A stretch of DNA of 64,000 nucleotides from Labedella endophytica. Lineage in GTDB: Bacteria; Actinomycetota; Actinomycetes; Actinomycetales; Microbacteriaceae. The translations under genes were made by a program, and so were the position numbers. The notes beneath the pieces were generated by a model. It worked only from the letters and a program-made list of their open reading frames with translations. It was not told the DNA's origin and did no database searches. How positions within the stretch are numbered: position 1 is the stretch's first letter; each line of letters opens with the position of its first letter. The stretch lies in the NCBI RefSeq assembly GCF_003990045.1, contig NZ_RZGZ01000003.1:186001-250000 (forward strand), given 5' to 3'. Below are positions 18,939-27,985 of this stretch, piece after piece.

Positions 18939-19088
18939 GTCCACTCCGTCCGTCACTGCACGCCGTGTGCGTGCTCCAGAACGGTAGGTCGGATGCGATC
19001 GCGCGGCGACGGCGGAGCGGCAGGATGTGCGGAACTCCGGGTGAGCCGTCCTTGTGGACGACGTGCGGACGGCGCCGCGGAGACGTGC

Positions 19089-20858
19089 TCAGGCGCCGGA
19101 GACCGGCTCGGCGCCATCGGCCGTCGAGGGCGCCTGGTCGTCCGCCGGGGCCGCGAGGGGGAGCTCGACGCGGAAGGTCGCGCCTCCGCCAGGGGTCTCC
19201 ACGACGGTGACGGTGCCCTGGTGTGCAGCGACGATGGAGGAGACGATCGAGAGTCCGAGTCCGCTGCCACCGGTCTCCCGCGTGCGCGAGCTGTCGGCCC
19301 GCCAGAAGCGCTGGAAGATCTTGTCGCGGATCTGGGGAGGGATCCCCTCACCGTGGTCGATCACCGAGATGGTCGCGCGACCGGTCAGCGCATCGGCCGA
19401 GACTCCGACCTCGAGCGGAGAGTCGGACGGCGTGAATCGCAGAGCGTTGCCCATGAGGTTCGCAATGACCTGACGCAGCTTGTTCTCCTCGGCGAAGACC
19501 ACCGCGGGCACGGACAGCTCGGGCGAGACGGTGTGCGCGATCGGATCGAAGGTGAGCGTCGGCTGCTCCTCGTCTCCGTTCTTCCGCGGCCGACGGGAGC
19601 GGAGTCGCGCGAGCGTACCGGCGGCGAGGGCCATCGGTCCGGTCGCCGTCGATGTTCCGGTCCGTGACCGCACGATCGCCGGAAGCGGTGGTGCCTGCAC
19701 CGGGACGTCCTCGGGACGCGTCAGAGGGGAGACGCGGGGTGGCGGAGTGTCCACGACGACCCGCACGTCTCGAGCGGGGGAGGCGGCGCGGGCGTCCATG
19801 ACGGCGTCGCGCGCGATCGGGCTGAGATCGACACGCTCGAGCCGCATCGGCTTGGTCTCGTCGAGGCGCGCGAGCTCGAGCAGGTCCTCGACGAGTCCAC
19901 CCATGCGGATCGCCTCCTTCTCGATGCGCTCCATCGCCTGGGCGACGTCATCGGAGGTCTGGAGGGCTCCCATCCGATAGAGCTCCGCGTAGCCTCGCAC
20001 GGTCACGAGCGGAGTGCGCAGCTCGTGGCTCGCATCGCCGACGAACCGTCGCATCTGCTCGTTGGCGCGCGCGCGGTCGCGGAAGGCGCGGTCGATGCGC
20101 GCGAGCATGGTGTTGAGTGACCGGTTGAGCCGGCCGACCTCGGTGTTGGGGGTCGCGCCCGACAATCGTTGGCTGAAGTCGCCGTCCGCGATGCGGGCGG
20201 CGGTGTGCTCCACCTCGCGCAGGGGGAGGAACGTGTTGGTCACGAGGATGCGGGTGAGGAGCGCGCCGAGGACGATGACGCCGAGACCGAGGCCGAAGAA
20301 GATCGTGAGGTAGGTCGCGACGATCGTGTCCGTGTTGCGCATCGACGCCGCGACGTAGACGAGGTAGCAGGAGTCGCACCCCGCGGTCGAGACGGACACG
20401 AACCGGCCCCGGAATTCGGTTCCCCCGGTCTCGCTGTGCGTGATGAAGGGGTTCGGATTGCCGACCTCCGCGAGGTATTTGGAGAAGTCGATGTTCTCGC
20501 TCACTCGGGGGGCGAGCGCATCGTCCGACGACCACGACTGATCGACGAGGGCACCGTCCTGGCCGTAGAGCGCCATGAAGAGCTCGTTCTGCGACTGCAT
20601 GGCGAAGGCACTCGCATCGCCCTCGAGGTAGGCACGCACCTTGCTCTCGGACATCGCGCTCACCTGAGTGTCGACCTGGTAGACGAGAGCCTGTTTCAGG
20701 ATCGCCATCGTGCCCGTGCCCGCGATGAGCAGGCCGAACGTGAGGACCAGGACCGTCACACCCGTGATCTTCGTGCGCAGGGAGATCCCGTTCCACCATT
20801 CACCGGTGCGCTCGACGAACGCCCGCCATGATTCCCGCTTCGGGGTCGACTCCTCCAC
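19089..20858 (-). CDS. Membrane sensor histidine kinase (MprB/TrcS-like)
   Basis: The 589-residue kinase has two membrane helices (about residues 27-50 and 175-198) flanking an extracytoplasmic sensor domain of about 125 residues. A HAMP domain follows (about 200-255), then HisKA with His278 in GDASHELRTPL, and an HATPase with MGNALRFTP, DHGEGIPPQIR and GGSGLGLSIV. Between HisKA and the ATPase core is an unusual Pro/Arg-rich insert (about residues 365-432). The kinase follows its response regulator gene with a 14-base gap. The stimulus is unknown. The sensor has two cysteines (CDSC), which might respond to redox or metal. Confidence 0.9.
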   Translation of the reverse strand: MEESTPKRESWRAFVERTGEWWNGISLRTKITGVTVLVLTFGLLIAGTGTMAILKQALVYQVDTQVSAMSESKVRAYLEGDASAFAMQSQNELFMALYGQDGALVDQSWSSDDALAPRVSENIDFSKYLAEVGNPNPFITHSETGGTEFRGRFVSVSTAGCDSCYLVYVAASMRNTDTIVATYLTIFFGLGLGVIVLGALLTRILVTNTFLPLREVEHTAARIADGDFSQRLSGATPNTEVGRLNRSLNTMLARIDRAFRDRARANEQMRRFVGDASHELRTPLVTVRGYAELYRMGALQTSDDVAQAMERIEKEAIRMGGLVEDLLELARLDETKPMRLERVDLSPIARDAVMDARAASPARDVRVVVDTPPPRVSPLTRPEDVPVQAPPLPAIVRSRTGTSTATGPMALAAGTLARLRSRRPRKNGDEEQPTLTFDPIAHTVSPELSVPAVVFAEENKLRQVIANLMGNALRFTPSDSPLEVGVSADALTGRATISVIDHGEGIPPQIRDKIFQRFWRADSSRTRETGGSGLGLSIVSSIVAAHQGTVTVVETPGGGATFRVELPLAAPADDQAPSTADGAEPVSGA

Positions 20859-20872
20859 GGGAACGCCGGTGG

Positions 20873-21568
20873 TCAGGGCTTCGCCGCGGCGGTCTTCAGC
20901 ATGTATCCGAAGCCGCGCTTGGTCTGGATGAGCGGCTCGTCGGAGAACTGGTCGAGCTTGCGGCGGAGGTACGAGATGTAGCTCTCGACGATGCCCGCGT
21001 CGCCGTTGAAGTCGTACTCCCAGACGTGATCGAGGATCTGAGCCTTGCTGAGGACGCGGTTCGGGTTGAGCATGAGGTAGCGCAGGAGCTTGAACTCGGT
21101 GGGGCTGAGTTCCACCGGGGTGGAGCCGACGAGAACCTCGTGGGTGTCCTGGTCCATCGTGAGCTCCCCCGCGCGGATCACGGCGTCCTCGTCCGCTTGC
21201 ATCGTGCGGCGGAGGATCGCCTTGATGCGAGCGACGATCTCGTCGAGGCTGAAGGGCTTCGTGACATAGTCGTCGCCACCGACGGTGAGGCCGGTGATCT
21301 TGTCCTCGGTGTCGTCCTTCGCCGTGAGGAAGAGGATCGGGGCCGTGTAGCCGGCCGAACGCAGTCGCTTCGTGACCCCGAAGCCGTTCATGTCGGGGAG
21401 CATGACGTCGAGGATGATGAGGTCCGGCTCCTCCTCGAGGACGGCGGAGATGGTCTGGGCGCCGTTTCCGACGGCCCGGACGGCGAAGCCGGCGAAGCGC
21501 AGGCTCGTGGTGAGGAGGTCGCGGATGTTGGGCTCGTCGTCGACGATCAGGATGCGGGGGCCGGTCAT
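20873..21568 (-). CDS. OmpR-family response regulator
   Basis: The 231-residue regulator has receiver residues D10-D11, phospho-acceptor Asp54 in LIILDVMLPD and the Lys in YVTKPFS. A winged-helix domain follows (about 130-225), with SPTEFKLLRYLMLNPNRVLS and KRGFGYMLK. It forms a two-component operon with the kinase downstream. The ATG at 21568 directly precedes TGPRILIVDDEP; an upstream in-frame ATG at 21613 would add 15 residues and lacks support. It resembles regulators of the MprA/TrcR type. Confidence 0.92.
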   Translation of the reverse strand: MTGPRILIVDDEPNIRDLLTTSLRFAGFAVRAVGNGAQTISAVLEEEPDLIILDVMLPDMNGFGVTKRLRSAGYTAPILFLTAKDDTEDKITGLTVGGDDYVTKPFSLDEIVARIKAILRRTMQADEDAVIRAGELTMDQDTHEVLVGSTPVELSPTEFKLLRYLMLNPNRVLSKAQILDHVWEYDFNGDAGIVESYISYLRRKLDQFSDEPLIQTKRGFGYMLKTAAAKP

Positions 21569-21659
21569 GGAACCTAGTATCTGCGTGTTCCCTGAAGCAT
21601 TCCTGAATGCCACTCGCGGCTCACAGCCGGTCGTGCGACGCGTCGGTCAGAATGGCCAC

Positions 21660-22589
21660 ATGACCACCTCCCTTCCGCCACTCGTCTCACTCACGGAGGG
21701 GTTGGAGATCCGCAGCCCTCGACGCCGCATCGGTGCCCGTTCCTTCGACTTCGCGCGGGAGGTGGCGGTCATGGCGGTCGTGAACCGCACGCCCGATTCC
21801 TTCTACGACCAGGGCAGGACGTTCGGTCTCGACGCTGCCGTCGCGGCCTGCGAACGCGCCGTCTCGGAGGGGGCCGACTGGGTCGACATCGGCGGAGTGC
21901 CCTTCGCGCCAGGGGCGGCGCTGACCGCCGAGCAGGAGCTCGAACGCGTGCTCCCCGTCGTCGAGGCCGTGAGGAGACGATCCGAGGTCGTCATCTCGGT
22001 CGACACGTTCCTCCCTGCGGTCGCGCGAGCGTGCATCGACGCGGGTGCCGATGTGATCAACGACACGACGGGACTGCACCACCCCGACCTCGTCCCGGTG
22101 GTGGCGGACAGCGATGCGACCCTCGTCCTGACGCACAGCCTCGCCGCACCGCGCACCGTCTACCCGCGACCCGAATACGCGGACGTCGTGCGGGACGTGG
22201 CCGGCTTCCTCGAGGAACGGGTGTCGCGGGCGCTCGACGGTGGCATCCCCGAGGAGCGGCTCGTGATCGACCCGGGCCACGACCTCAACAAGAACACGCT
22301 GCACAGCCTCGAGCTGACGCGGCGCCTCGGGGAGATCGTCGGCATCGGGCTGCCGACCCTCGTCGCGGTGTCCAACAAGGACTTCGTAGGGGAGAGCATC
22401 GGTGCGCCGAAGCCCGAGCGTCTCGAGGGGTCACTCGCGGCCATGGTGCTGTGCATCGCGCAGGGCGCCCGGATCGTCCGCATGCACAACGTCAAGGAGT
22501 CGGTGGCGGCGGTGCGGATGGCCGAGACGATCCTCGGGCTGCGAGAACCCGAGGAGCTCCGACACAACATGGGTGAGATCAATGACTGA
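21660..22589 (+). CDS. folP2: Dihydropteroate synthase-like protein, FolP2 type
   Basis: The 309-residue TIM-barrel protein has the pterin-binding family motifs AVMAVVNRTPDSFYDQG, INDTTG, DPGHDLNKNTLHS and RMHNVKES. Classic FolP has NVTPDSFSDGG, DPGFGFxK and RVHDV. The changes (NRTPDSFYD, GHDLNKN, SNKDFVGES and HN instead of HD) match the mycobacterial FolP2 (Rv1207) subgroup, which does not complement a folP defect. The true reaction is therefore unclear. It overlaps the next reductase gene by eight bases. Confidence 0.85.
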   Translation: MTTSLPPLVSLTEGLEIRSPRRRIGARSFDFAREVAVMAVVNRTPDSFYDQGRTFGLDAAVAACERAVSEGADWVDIGGVPFAPGAALTAEQELERVLPVVEAVRRRSEVVISVDTFLPAVARACIDAGADVINDTTGLHHPDLVPVVADSDATLVLTHSLAAPRTVYPRPEYADVVRDVAGFLEERVSRALDGGIPEERLVIDPGHDLNKNTLHSLELTRRLGEIVGIGLPTLVAVSNKDFVGESIGAPKPERLEGSLAAMVLCIAQGARIVRMHNVKESVAAVRMAETILGLREPEELRHNMGEIND

Positions 22590-23346
22590 CGCGCCGCTCG
22601 ATCGGGTCTGGGCGCGCGCGGGTGGCGCGGGCAGCGACACGGGGGACCTCGACGTCCTCGCCTGGTACGAGGAATCAGTGCCGACGGACGGGTCCTCCTG
22701 GGTGCGCATGAACTTCGTGGCGAGCGTCGACGGCGCCGTCACGGTCGACGGCCTGAGCGGCGGACTCGGTTCGGATGCCGACCATCGCGTCTTCGATCTC
22801 CTCCGTGTGCCGTGCGACGTCGTGGTGGTCGCGGCCGGGACCGTCCGCGCCGAGGGATACGGGGCGTTGAGGGTCGACGACCACCACTCCGCCCTCCGGG
22901 AGGGCGCGGGGTTCGCCGCCCAGCCGCGCTTCGGGATCGTCTCGAGGTCGCTCGATCTGGATCCCGACCACCGCATCTTCACGGAGGCGCCCGTGCGTCC
23001 CGTCGTGATCACGACCCGCTCCGCCGACCGCGATCGCGTCGCGGCGCTCTCACGCGTCGCGGACGTCTACGCGTGTGGAGACGAGGCCGTCGACGGGACG
23101 GAAGTCCGGGAGGTCCTCGCTCTCGAGGGCATGCCACGGATCCACTCGGAGGGTGGACCCGCGCTCTTCGGTGCGTTCATCGCCGACGGTGCCGTCGATG
23201 ACCTGTGCCTGACGGTGAGCCCATTGCTCGCGGGAGGCGACGCCGGCCGGATCGCGCACGGCCGCGTGCCGGAGAGTCCGGTGGGTCTGTCGCTCGCCCA
23301 CATCGTGCGCGCCGACGACACCCTCCTCCTCCGCTACACCCGCTGA
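22582..23346 (+). CDS. RibD C-terminal-like (pyrimidine reductase / DHFR-fold) protein
   Basis: The 254-residue protein has the RibD_C reductase fold: VRMNFVASVDGAVTVDG near residue 33, VVVVAAGTVRAEGYGAL for NADPH contact, IHSEGGPALFGAFI, and a C-terminal LTVSPLLAGG. RibD_C enzymes reduce a pyrimidine or pteridine intermediate with NADPH. Here no deaminase domain is fused. Its start lies inside the folP2-like gene, so the two products probably act together, perhaps on a pterin or deazaflavin-like compound. That link is inference. Confidence 0.82.
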   Translation: MTDAPLDRVWARAGGAGSDTGDLDVLAWYEESVPTDGSSWVRMNFVASVDGAVTVDGLSGGLGSDADHRVFDLLRVPCDVVVVAAGTVRAEGYGALRVDDHHSALREGAGFAAQPRFGIVSRSLDLDPDHRIFTEAPVRPVVITTRSADRDRVAALSRVADVYACGDEAVDGTEVREVLALEGMPRIHSEGGPALFGAFIADGAVDDLCLTVSPLLAGGDAGRIAHGRVPESPVGLSLAHIVRADDTLLLRYTR

Positions 23347-23406
23347 CCCCCCTGGAAATCCCGCGGGTGCTCGAAAAAACGGGTCGACAGCGGAATTTCC
23401 GGGGGG
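23347..23406. terminator. Bidirectional terminator between the reductase gene and XPB
   Basis: CCCCCCTGGAAATCCCGC (23347-23364) pairs with GCGGAATTTCCGGGGGG (23390-23406) with small mismatches. An A6 tract lies in the loop. It sits between convergent genes. Confidence 0.6.
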
Positions 23407-23410
23407 AGAG

Positions 23411-25054
23411 TCAAGCGGCGGCGAGGGAGTCCGCGTCCAGGATCGTGTAGCTGTAGCCCTGCTCGGCGAGGAAGCGCTGGCGGTTCTGGGCGAAGTCCTG
23501 GTCGACGGTGTCGCGGGCCACGAGCGTGTAGAAGTTCGCGGGCAGACCGGACTCCTTCGGTCGGAGGAGCCGGCCGAGGCGCTGAGCCTCCTCCTGACGC
23601 GACCCGAACGACCCGGACACCTGGATGGCCACGGTCGCTTCGGGGAGGTCTACCGAGAAGTTGGCCACCTTGGAGACCACGAGCACCTTCTCCTCGCCCA
23701 CGCGGAACGCCTGGTACAGCCGCTCGCGCTCGTCGATGGGCGTCGAACCCGTGATGCTCGGTGCGCCGAGGGACTGGGCGATCTCGTCGATCTGGTCGAG
23801 GTACTGGCCGATCACGAGGATGCGCTCGCCGGCGTGCCGTTCGATGAGCTGCCGGACGACGCCGAGCTTGACGGGGGCCGTGGCGGCGAGGCGGTAGCGC
23901 TCGTCGTCGGCCGAGGCTGCATAGGTCATGCGCTCGCCGGAGGGCAGGTCGACCCGCACCTCGTAGCAGGTGGCCGGCGAGATGTAGCCCTGCGCCTCGA
24001 TCTCCTTCCACGGGGCGTCGAACCGCTTCGGGCCGATGAGGCTGAAGACGTCGCCCTCCCGGCCGTCCTCGCGCACCAGGGTGGCGGTGAGTCCCAGGCG
24101 CCGACGCGCCTGCAGCTCCGCGGTGAGCTTGAAGACGGGGGCGGGCAGCAGATGCACCTCGTCGTAGATGACGAGGCCCCAGTCGAGGGCGTCGAGGAGC
24201 GCCAGGTGCGCGTACTCGCCCTTCCGCTTGGCCGTGAGGATCTGGTACGTCGCGATCGTGACGGGCTTGACCTCCTTCGACTCGCCGGAGTACTCGCCGA
24301 TCTCCTCGGCGGTGAGGCTCGTGCGCCGCAAGAGCTCGTCGCGCCATTGGCGGGCAGACACGGTATTGGTGACGAGGATCAGCGTCGTCGTCGCGGCCGT
24401 GGCCATTGCGCCGGCGCCGACGATGGTCTTGCCCGCGCCGCAGGGGAGCACGACGACCCCGGAGCCGCCGTCGAAGAAGCTCGACACCGCCTTGGACTGG
24501 TAGTCGCGCATGCCCCAGCCGTCCTCGGCGAGGTCGATGGGGTGGGGCGTGCCCGGCGTGTAACCCGCGAGGTCCTCGGCCGGCCAGCCGAGCTTCACGA
24601 GCTCCTGCTTGAGCTGACCCCGGGCCCACGCCTCGACGAGGAACGTGTCCGGCGTGGGGTGGCCGATCAGCAGGGGAGCGATGCGCTTGGCCCGCGATAC
24701 CTCGGCGAGCACCGCCTCGTCGGTCGACCGGAGGACGAGTCGCTTCTCGTCGTCGCGTTCGATGACGAGCCGGCCGTACCGCGACACCGTGTCCTGTATG
24801 TCGATGACGACGCTCTGCGGCAGGGGGAACTTTGAGAAACGCTCGAGGGTCGCGATCATGCCGTCGGCCTCGTGGCCCGCCGCGCGCGCGTTCCAGAGCC
24901 CGAGACGGGTGATCCGGTACGTGTGCACGTGCTCGGGCGCGCGCTCGAGCTCGGCGAAGATCGCGAGTTCGTGGCGCACATCCTCAGCGAGTGGGTGCGC
25001 CACTTCGAGCAGCACCGTGCGGTCGCTTTGGACGATGAGAGGTCCGTCTGACAT
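23411..25054 (-). CDS. DNA repair helicase of the XPB/Ercc3 family
   Basis: The 547-residue superfamily 2 helicase has an N-terminal XPB-specific damage-recognition-like region (residues 1-180), Walker A LPCGAGKTIVG, Walker B VIYDEVHLLP (DEVH), motif III GLTATLVRED, and motif VI QRLGRLLRP. Bacterial XPB unwinds DNA 3' to 5' and is thought to act in repair. The ATG at 25054 gives MSDGPLIVQSDRTVLLEV. The same frame stays open far upstream, but that stretch only mirrors the opposite-frame gene at 25186-27057. Its neighbour encodes a helicase-associated protein. Confidence 0.95.
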   Translation of the reverse strand: MSDGPLIVQSDRTVLLEVAHPLAEDVRHELAIFAELERAPEHVHTYRITRLGLWNARAAGHEADGMIATLERFSKFPLPQSVVIDIQDTVSRYGRLVIERDDEKRLVLRSTDEAVLAEVSRAKRIAPLLIGHPTPDTFLVEAWARGQLKQELVKLGWPAEDLAGYTPGTPHPIDLAEDGWGMRDYQSKAVSSFFDGGSGVVVLPCGAGKTIVGAGAMATAATTTLILVTNTVSARQWRDELLRRTSLTAEEIGEYSGESKEVKPVTIATYQILTAKRKGEYAHLALLDALDWGLVIYDEVHLLPAPVFKLTAELQARRRLGLTATLVREDGREGDVFSLIGPKRFDAPWKEIEAQGYISPATCYEVRVDLPSGERMTYAASADDERYRLAATAPVKLGVVRQLIERHAGERILVIGQYLDQIDEIAQSLGAPSITGSTPIDERERLYQAFRVGEEKVLVVSKVANFSVDLPEATVAIQVSGSFGSRQEEAQRLGRLLRPKESGLPANFYTLVARDTVDQDFAQNRQRFLAEQGYSYTILDADSLAAA

Positions 25055-25185
25055 AAGGGTCAATTCTATTCGGGCCGGGAGCCGTCGGGTGCACGGGGTG
25101 CCTGAGCGGTCGGGGGTTGCGCGCGTCCGAGAGCACGGTCGCTCGCGTGGGTCGCGGCAGAGCGGAGGTCGGCGCGGGACCAGGC

Positions 25186-27057
25186 TCAGGCGGGTCGGAC
25201 TGAGGCGATGCTCCGCACGGGCACGGTGCGTTCGACGTCGGCGTTCGCGTCGCGGCCGCGGAGACGGCCACCGGACAGGCCGGTCGCCTCGATGGTGAAC
25301 TCGCGCTCGAGGCCGTCGGGGAAGTTCACGACGATCGTGATGGTGCTCCGCCGCTTCACGGCCTCGTCCAGTTGGCGGGCGAGCCACGCGGCATCCGTCG
25401 CCTCTCCGTCCTCGCCCGTGGATTCCACGAGACGACGGACGAGGGCGTCGGAGTTCGACCGAGCGGGTTCCGTGCCGCCCGCGAGGTGTTCGCGGGCGAG
25501 TTGGACGATCGTCCCCTCCGCCGTCTCCGCGGCGACCGGATAGCGAGCGCCCTGCAGCGCCCAGAAGACGACATCGGGCGCGAACCGGCTCTCGAGGCCG
25601 CCCCGCCCGTCCGATCGCGTCGAGGGGGAGAGGGCCAGAGGCGCGAGCGACTGGTCGACGCGGATCGCGTCGAGGTAGTCCTGGTCCGTCGATCGGATGG
25701 TCGATGACGACGCGGCGTTCGAACCGTCGTGCCGCGAGAACGGTCCCACCCGGATCAGCCCGTGACGTGCGGCGGCCTCGGAGACCACGTACTCGACGGG
25801 CTGGGGGAGGCCCGTGAGGGAGATGCCACGGAGGAAGTCGAGGATCGCCTCGCGGTTCGTGCCGTGCGAGAGCGCACGGCCGACGCTCGCCGGCGACACC
25901 CGGTAGGTCGAGGCGTGGGACCGCGACTCCAGGTCCGCGAGGCCGCGCAGCGTGCGATCGAGCTCGGGGAGGAGAGGCCCCGGCGCGATGATCGTGAGGT
26001 CGTTCTGGATGTAGACCTTGTCGACCTCCTCGGGCAGGGACGGTGCGAGGGTCTCTGACGCAGCGTCGACACCATCGGTGAGGAGGGCGACGGCCGACGG
26101 ACTCCACGCGCCGTCGACCGTGAGGCCGAGGATGTCGGAGCGCGCGGCGAGCTGATCGATGCGTCCTGTGAGCCAGTCGCCGCCCGCGGGGAACCACCAT
26201 CGGGCGAAGGCCTCGAGCCGGTCGCCGAGATGACCGTGGCGGGTCGAACTCATGATGGACAGGATCTCGGGCGAGATCCCCGATCGCCAGGAATCCGCGA
26301 GGACGCGCCAGCGGTCAGCGATCCGCAGCCCCAGCCAGTCGAGTCCCACCGTGGTGACGAGCCAGGATCGGTCCTCGAGCGAGACCAGGCGCGCGGCGGA
26401 GGCGAGCTCCATGAGCGGTCCGACGGCCTCGACGTCCGTCCCGATGATCGTCGAGAGGTTCCGGGCGTCGGGGAGCGAGAGCCCGCCTCGTCCGAGTTCG
26501 CGGGCCGGGTGGCGGAGGAGGGCGTCGAGCAGGTCACCTGTGCGCGCCGATGCGAGGAAGGCGCGTTCGGCGGAGATCGCGGCGACGGCCGTCGGATCGT
26601 CCGCCGCGGCGAGCGTGCGTGGGCGGTCCTCCCGGAGGAGGGAGGCGAGGGCGAGGGGCGGAACGACGGCCGCGAGTGCCGCGCCCACCGCTGCGATCGG
26701 CACGTCGAGGTCCTCGTCGAGCAGGAGTGCCGACGCGATGGCCGTGGACCGGGCTTCGGTGAGCACCTCCTCGTCCCATCCGGCGGTGTCGCCACCGTGC
26801 CGGGAGACGAGGGCGACGAGCTCCTCGAGGGCGAAGGGACGGTTCAGCTCGGCTGCCGCCGCCAGGACGATGAGGACGCGGCGATCGAGTCGCCGGACGA
26901 CGGCCTCGAGCCGCGCTCGGTCGAGGAGGTACTCGGCGAGGTCGAAGAGGTCGTCGACGGCGGCGTCGTCGGGGACCTGGCGGAGCGTGACGAGGGCGCG
27001 CAGGCGGTCCTCGTCCCACGTCCGGAGCGCGCCCGCGAGCGCGAGAGTGTCGGTCAC
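25186..27057 (-). CDS. Helicase-associated domain protein next to XPB
   Basis: The 623-residue protein matches the actinobacterial helicase-associated family found beside XPB. It has winged-helix-like repeats in its first half (LDRRVLIVLAAAAELNRPFA). The central part KVYIQNDLTIIAPGPLLPEL followed by SHASTYRVSPASVGRALSHG resembles the N-terminal region of XPB (SSL2-like). The C-terminal 60 residues (RRSTITIVVNFPDGLEREFT) resemble a WYL-type ligand-binding fold. It probably works with XPB in DNA repair or in regulating it. It lies 131 bases upstream of the helicase gene on the same strand. Confidence 0.82.
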   Translation of the reverse strand: MTDTLALAGALRTWDEDRLRALVTLRQVPDDAAVDDLFDLAEYLLDRARLEAVVRRLDRRVLIVLAAAAELNRPFALEELVALVSRHGGDTAGWDEEVLTEARSTAIASALLLDEDLDVPIAAVGAALAAVVPPLALASLLREDRPRTLAAADDPTAVAAISAERAFLASARTGDLLDALLRHPARELGRGGLSLPDARNLSTIIGTDVEAVGPLMELASAARLVSLEDRSWLVTTVGLDWLGLRIADRWRVLADSWRSGISPEILSIMSSTRHGHLGDRLEAFARWWFPAGGDWLTGRIDQLAARSDILGLTVDGAWSPSAVALLTDGVDAASETLAPSLPEEVDKVYIQNDLTIIAPGPLLPELDRTLRGLADLESRSHASTYRVSPASVGRALSHGTNREAILDFLRGISLTGLPQPVEYVVSEAAARHGLIRVGPFSRHDGSNAASSSTIRSTDQDYLDAIRVDQSLAPLALSPSTRSDGRGGLESRFAPDVVFWALQGARYPVAAETAEGTIVQLAREHLAGGTEPARSNSDALVRRLVESTGEDGEATDAAWLARQLDEAVKRRSTITIVVNFPDGLEREFTIEATGLSGGRLRGRDANADVERTVPVRSIASVRPA

Positions 27058-27085
27058 TCTGGCCTGCTCAGCGGGTCGGCCATGG

Positions 27086-27355
27086 TCAGACCCCGTCGTC
27101 GCGTCGGGCTGCGCGCGCTCGCCGCACGGTGGCGATGATGAGCAGCGCGAAGAGGAGGAGGAAGGAGATCGGCAGCCCGAAGTACGGGGTCATGGCGACG
27201 ACGGGCCACAGGCTGCCGCCGAAGTCGACGGCGCCGGCCCACGTGGCGATGAGGACCGTGAAGAGGGCCACGATCGAGATGGCGAAGACGCCGATCAGCA
27301 TGAACGCGAGAATGCGCTCGATGCGAGTAGGGGCGGACGTCGACGGTGTGCTCAC
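27086..27355 (-). CDS. Small membrane protein, two helices
   Basis: The 89-residue protein has two hydrophobic helices, one starting at AFMLIGVFAISIVALFTVLI and one at FGLPISFLLLFALLIIATV, and ends in Arg-rich RRARAARRDDGV. No enzyme motif is seen, and the function is unknown. The GTG at 27355 directly abuts an AGGAGG, which is too close for a normal ribosome binding site, so the exact start is uncertain. It sits just upstream of the helicase-associated gene on the same strand. Confidence 0.6.
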   Translation of the reverse strand: MSTPSTSAPTRIERILAFMLIGVFAISIVALFTVLIATWAGAVDFGGSLWPVVAMTPYFGLPISFLLLFALLIIATVRRARAARRDDGV

Positions 27356-27496
27356 CTCCTCAGGATAGGCCCAGACGGGTCGGGGGGCGGCGGCTCGCGG
27401 CCGGACCGGCTCGGATCGGACGTGCGGGATCGGCGGCGTACGGCCCGCACCGGCCGGGATCGGTCGCGACGGAGAGGAGCCAAGCGCCCCGCCGAC

Positions 27497-27502
27497 TAAA
27501 CT
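27497..27502 (+). promoter_or_regulatory. -10 box of the CspB-DUF3027 operon
   Basis: TAAACT would start a leader of about 93 nt before the cold-shock gene. Confidence 0.45.
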
Positions 27503-27529
27503 CAGGAGGGCGGCGCGAATGTCGCCCCC

Positions 27530-27549
27530 GTCTCGGACCTGTCCGAGAC
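27530..27549 (+). promoter_or_regulatory. Hairpin in the 5' leader of the CspB-like gene
   Basis: GTCTCGGAC and GTCCGAGAC form a perfect nine-pair stem with a two-base loop, which would relax to a slightly larger loop in RNA. It lies about 50 nt before the start codon in the predicted leader. A role in temperature-dependent translation is possible but unproven. Confidence 0.45.
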
Positions 27550-27601
27550 GATCACCCCCTGACGCCGGCACGATCGGCGTTCGAAACACAGCGAGGTCAC
27601 C

Positions 27602-27985
27602 ATGCCCACCGGCAAGGTCAAGTTCTACGACGAGGACAAGGGTTTCGGCTTCATCGCCGGAGACGACGGTCAGGAAGTGTTCCTGCATGCGTCCGCTCTG
27701 CCCGCGGACGTCACGAGCGTGAAGACGGGCTCGCGACTCGAATACGGCATCGCCGACGGCAAGCGCGGGGCCCAGGCCCTCTCCGTCCGTCTGCTCGAGG
27801 CGCCGCCCAGCCTCGTCAAGATGAAGCGCAAGTCCGCCGATGACATGGCGATCATCGTCGAGGATCTGGTGAAGCTCCTCGACGGACTCGGCACGGGCCT
27901 CCGCAAGGGGCGTTACCCCGAGGGTGCGCAGGGACGGAAGGTCGCGGCGGTTCTCCGTCGCGTCGCCGACGAGCTCGATGCCTGA
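27602..27985 (+). CDS. Cold-shock protein with C-terminal helical extension (CspB-like)
   Basis: The 127-residue protein has an N-terminal cold-shock domain (residues 1-65) with KGFGFIAG and EVFLHASAL, and an extra C-terminal helical domain (about 75-127, DDMAIIVEDLVKLLDGLG) that plain CspA lacks. This longer form is typical of actinobacteria. It likely binds RNA or single-stranded DNA. Its stop codon overlaps the start of the DUF3027 gene by eight bases. Confidence 0.92.
   Translation: MPTGKVKFYDEDKGFGFIAGDDGQEVFLHASALPADVTSVKTGSRLEYGIADGKRGAQALSVRLLEAPPSLVKMKRKSADDMAIIVEDLVKLLDGLGTGLRKGRYPEGAQGRKVAAVLRRVADELDA

Noticed and set aside
25055-26200. In-frame upstream extension of the XPB helicase
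   Set aside because: The extension lies over the helicase-associated gene in another frame, is Arg/Pro-rich, and the XPB family starts at the ATG at 25054.
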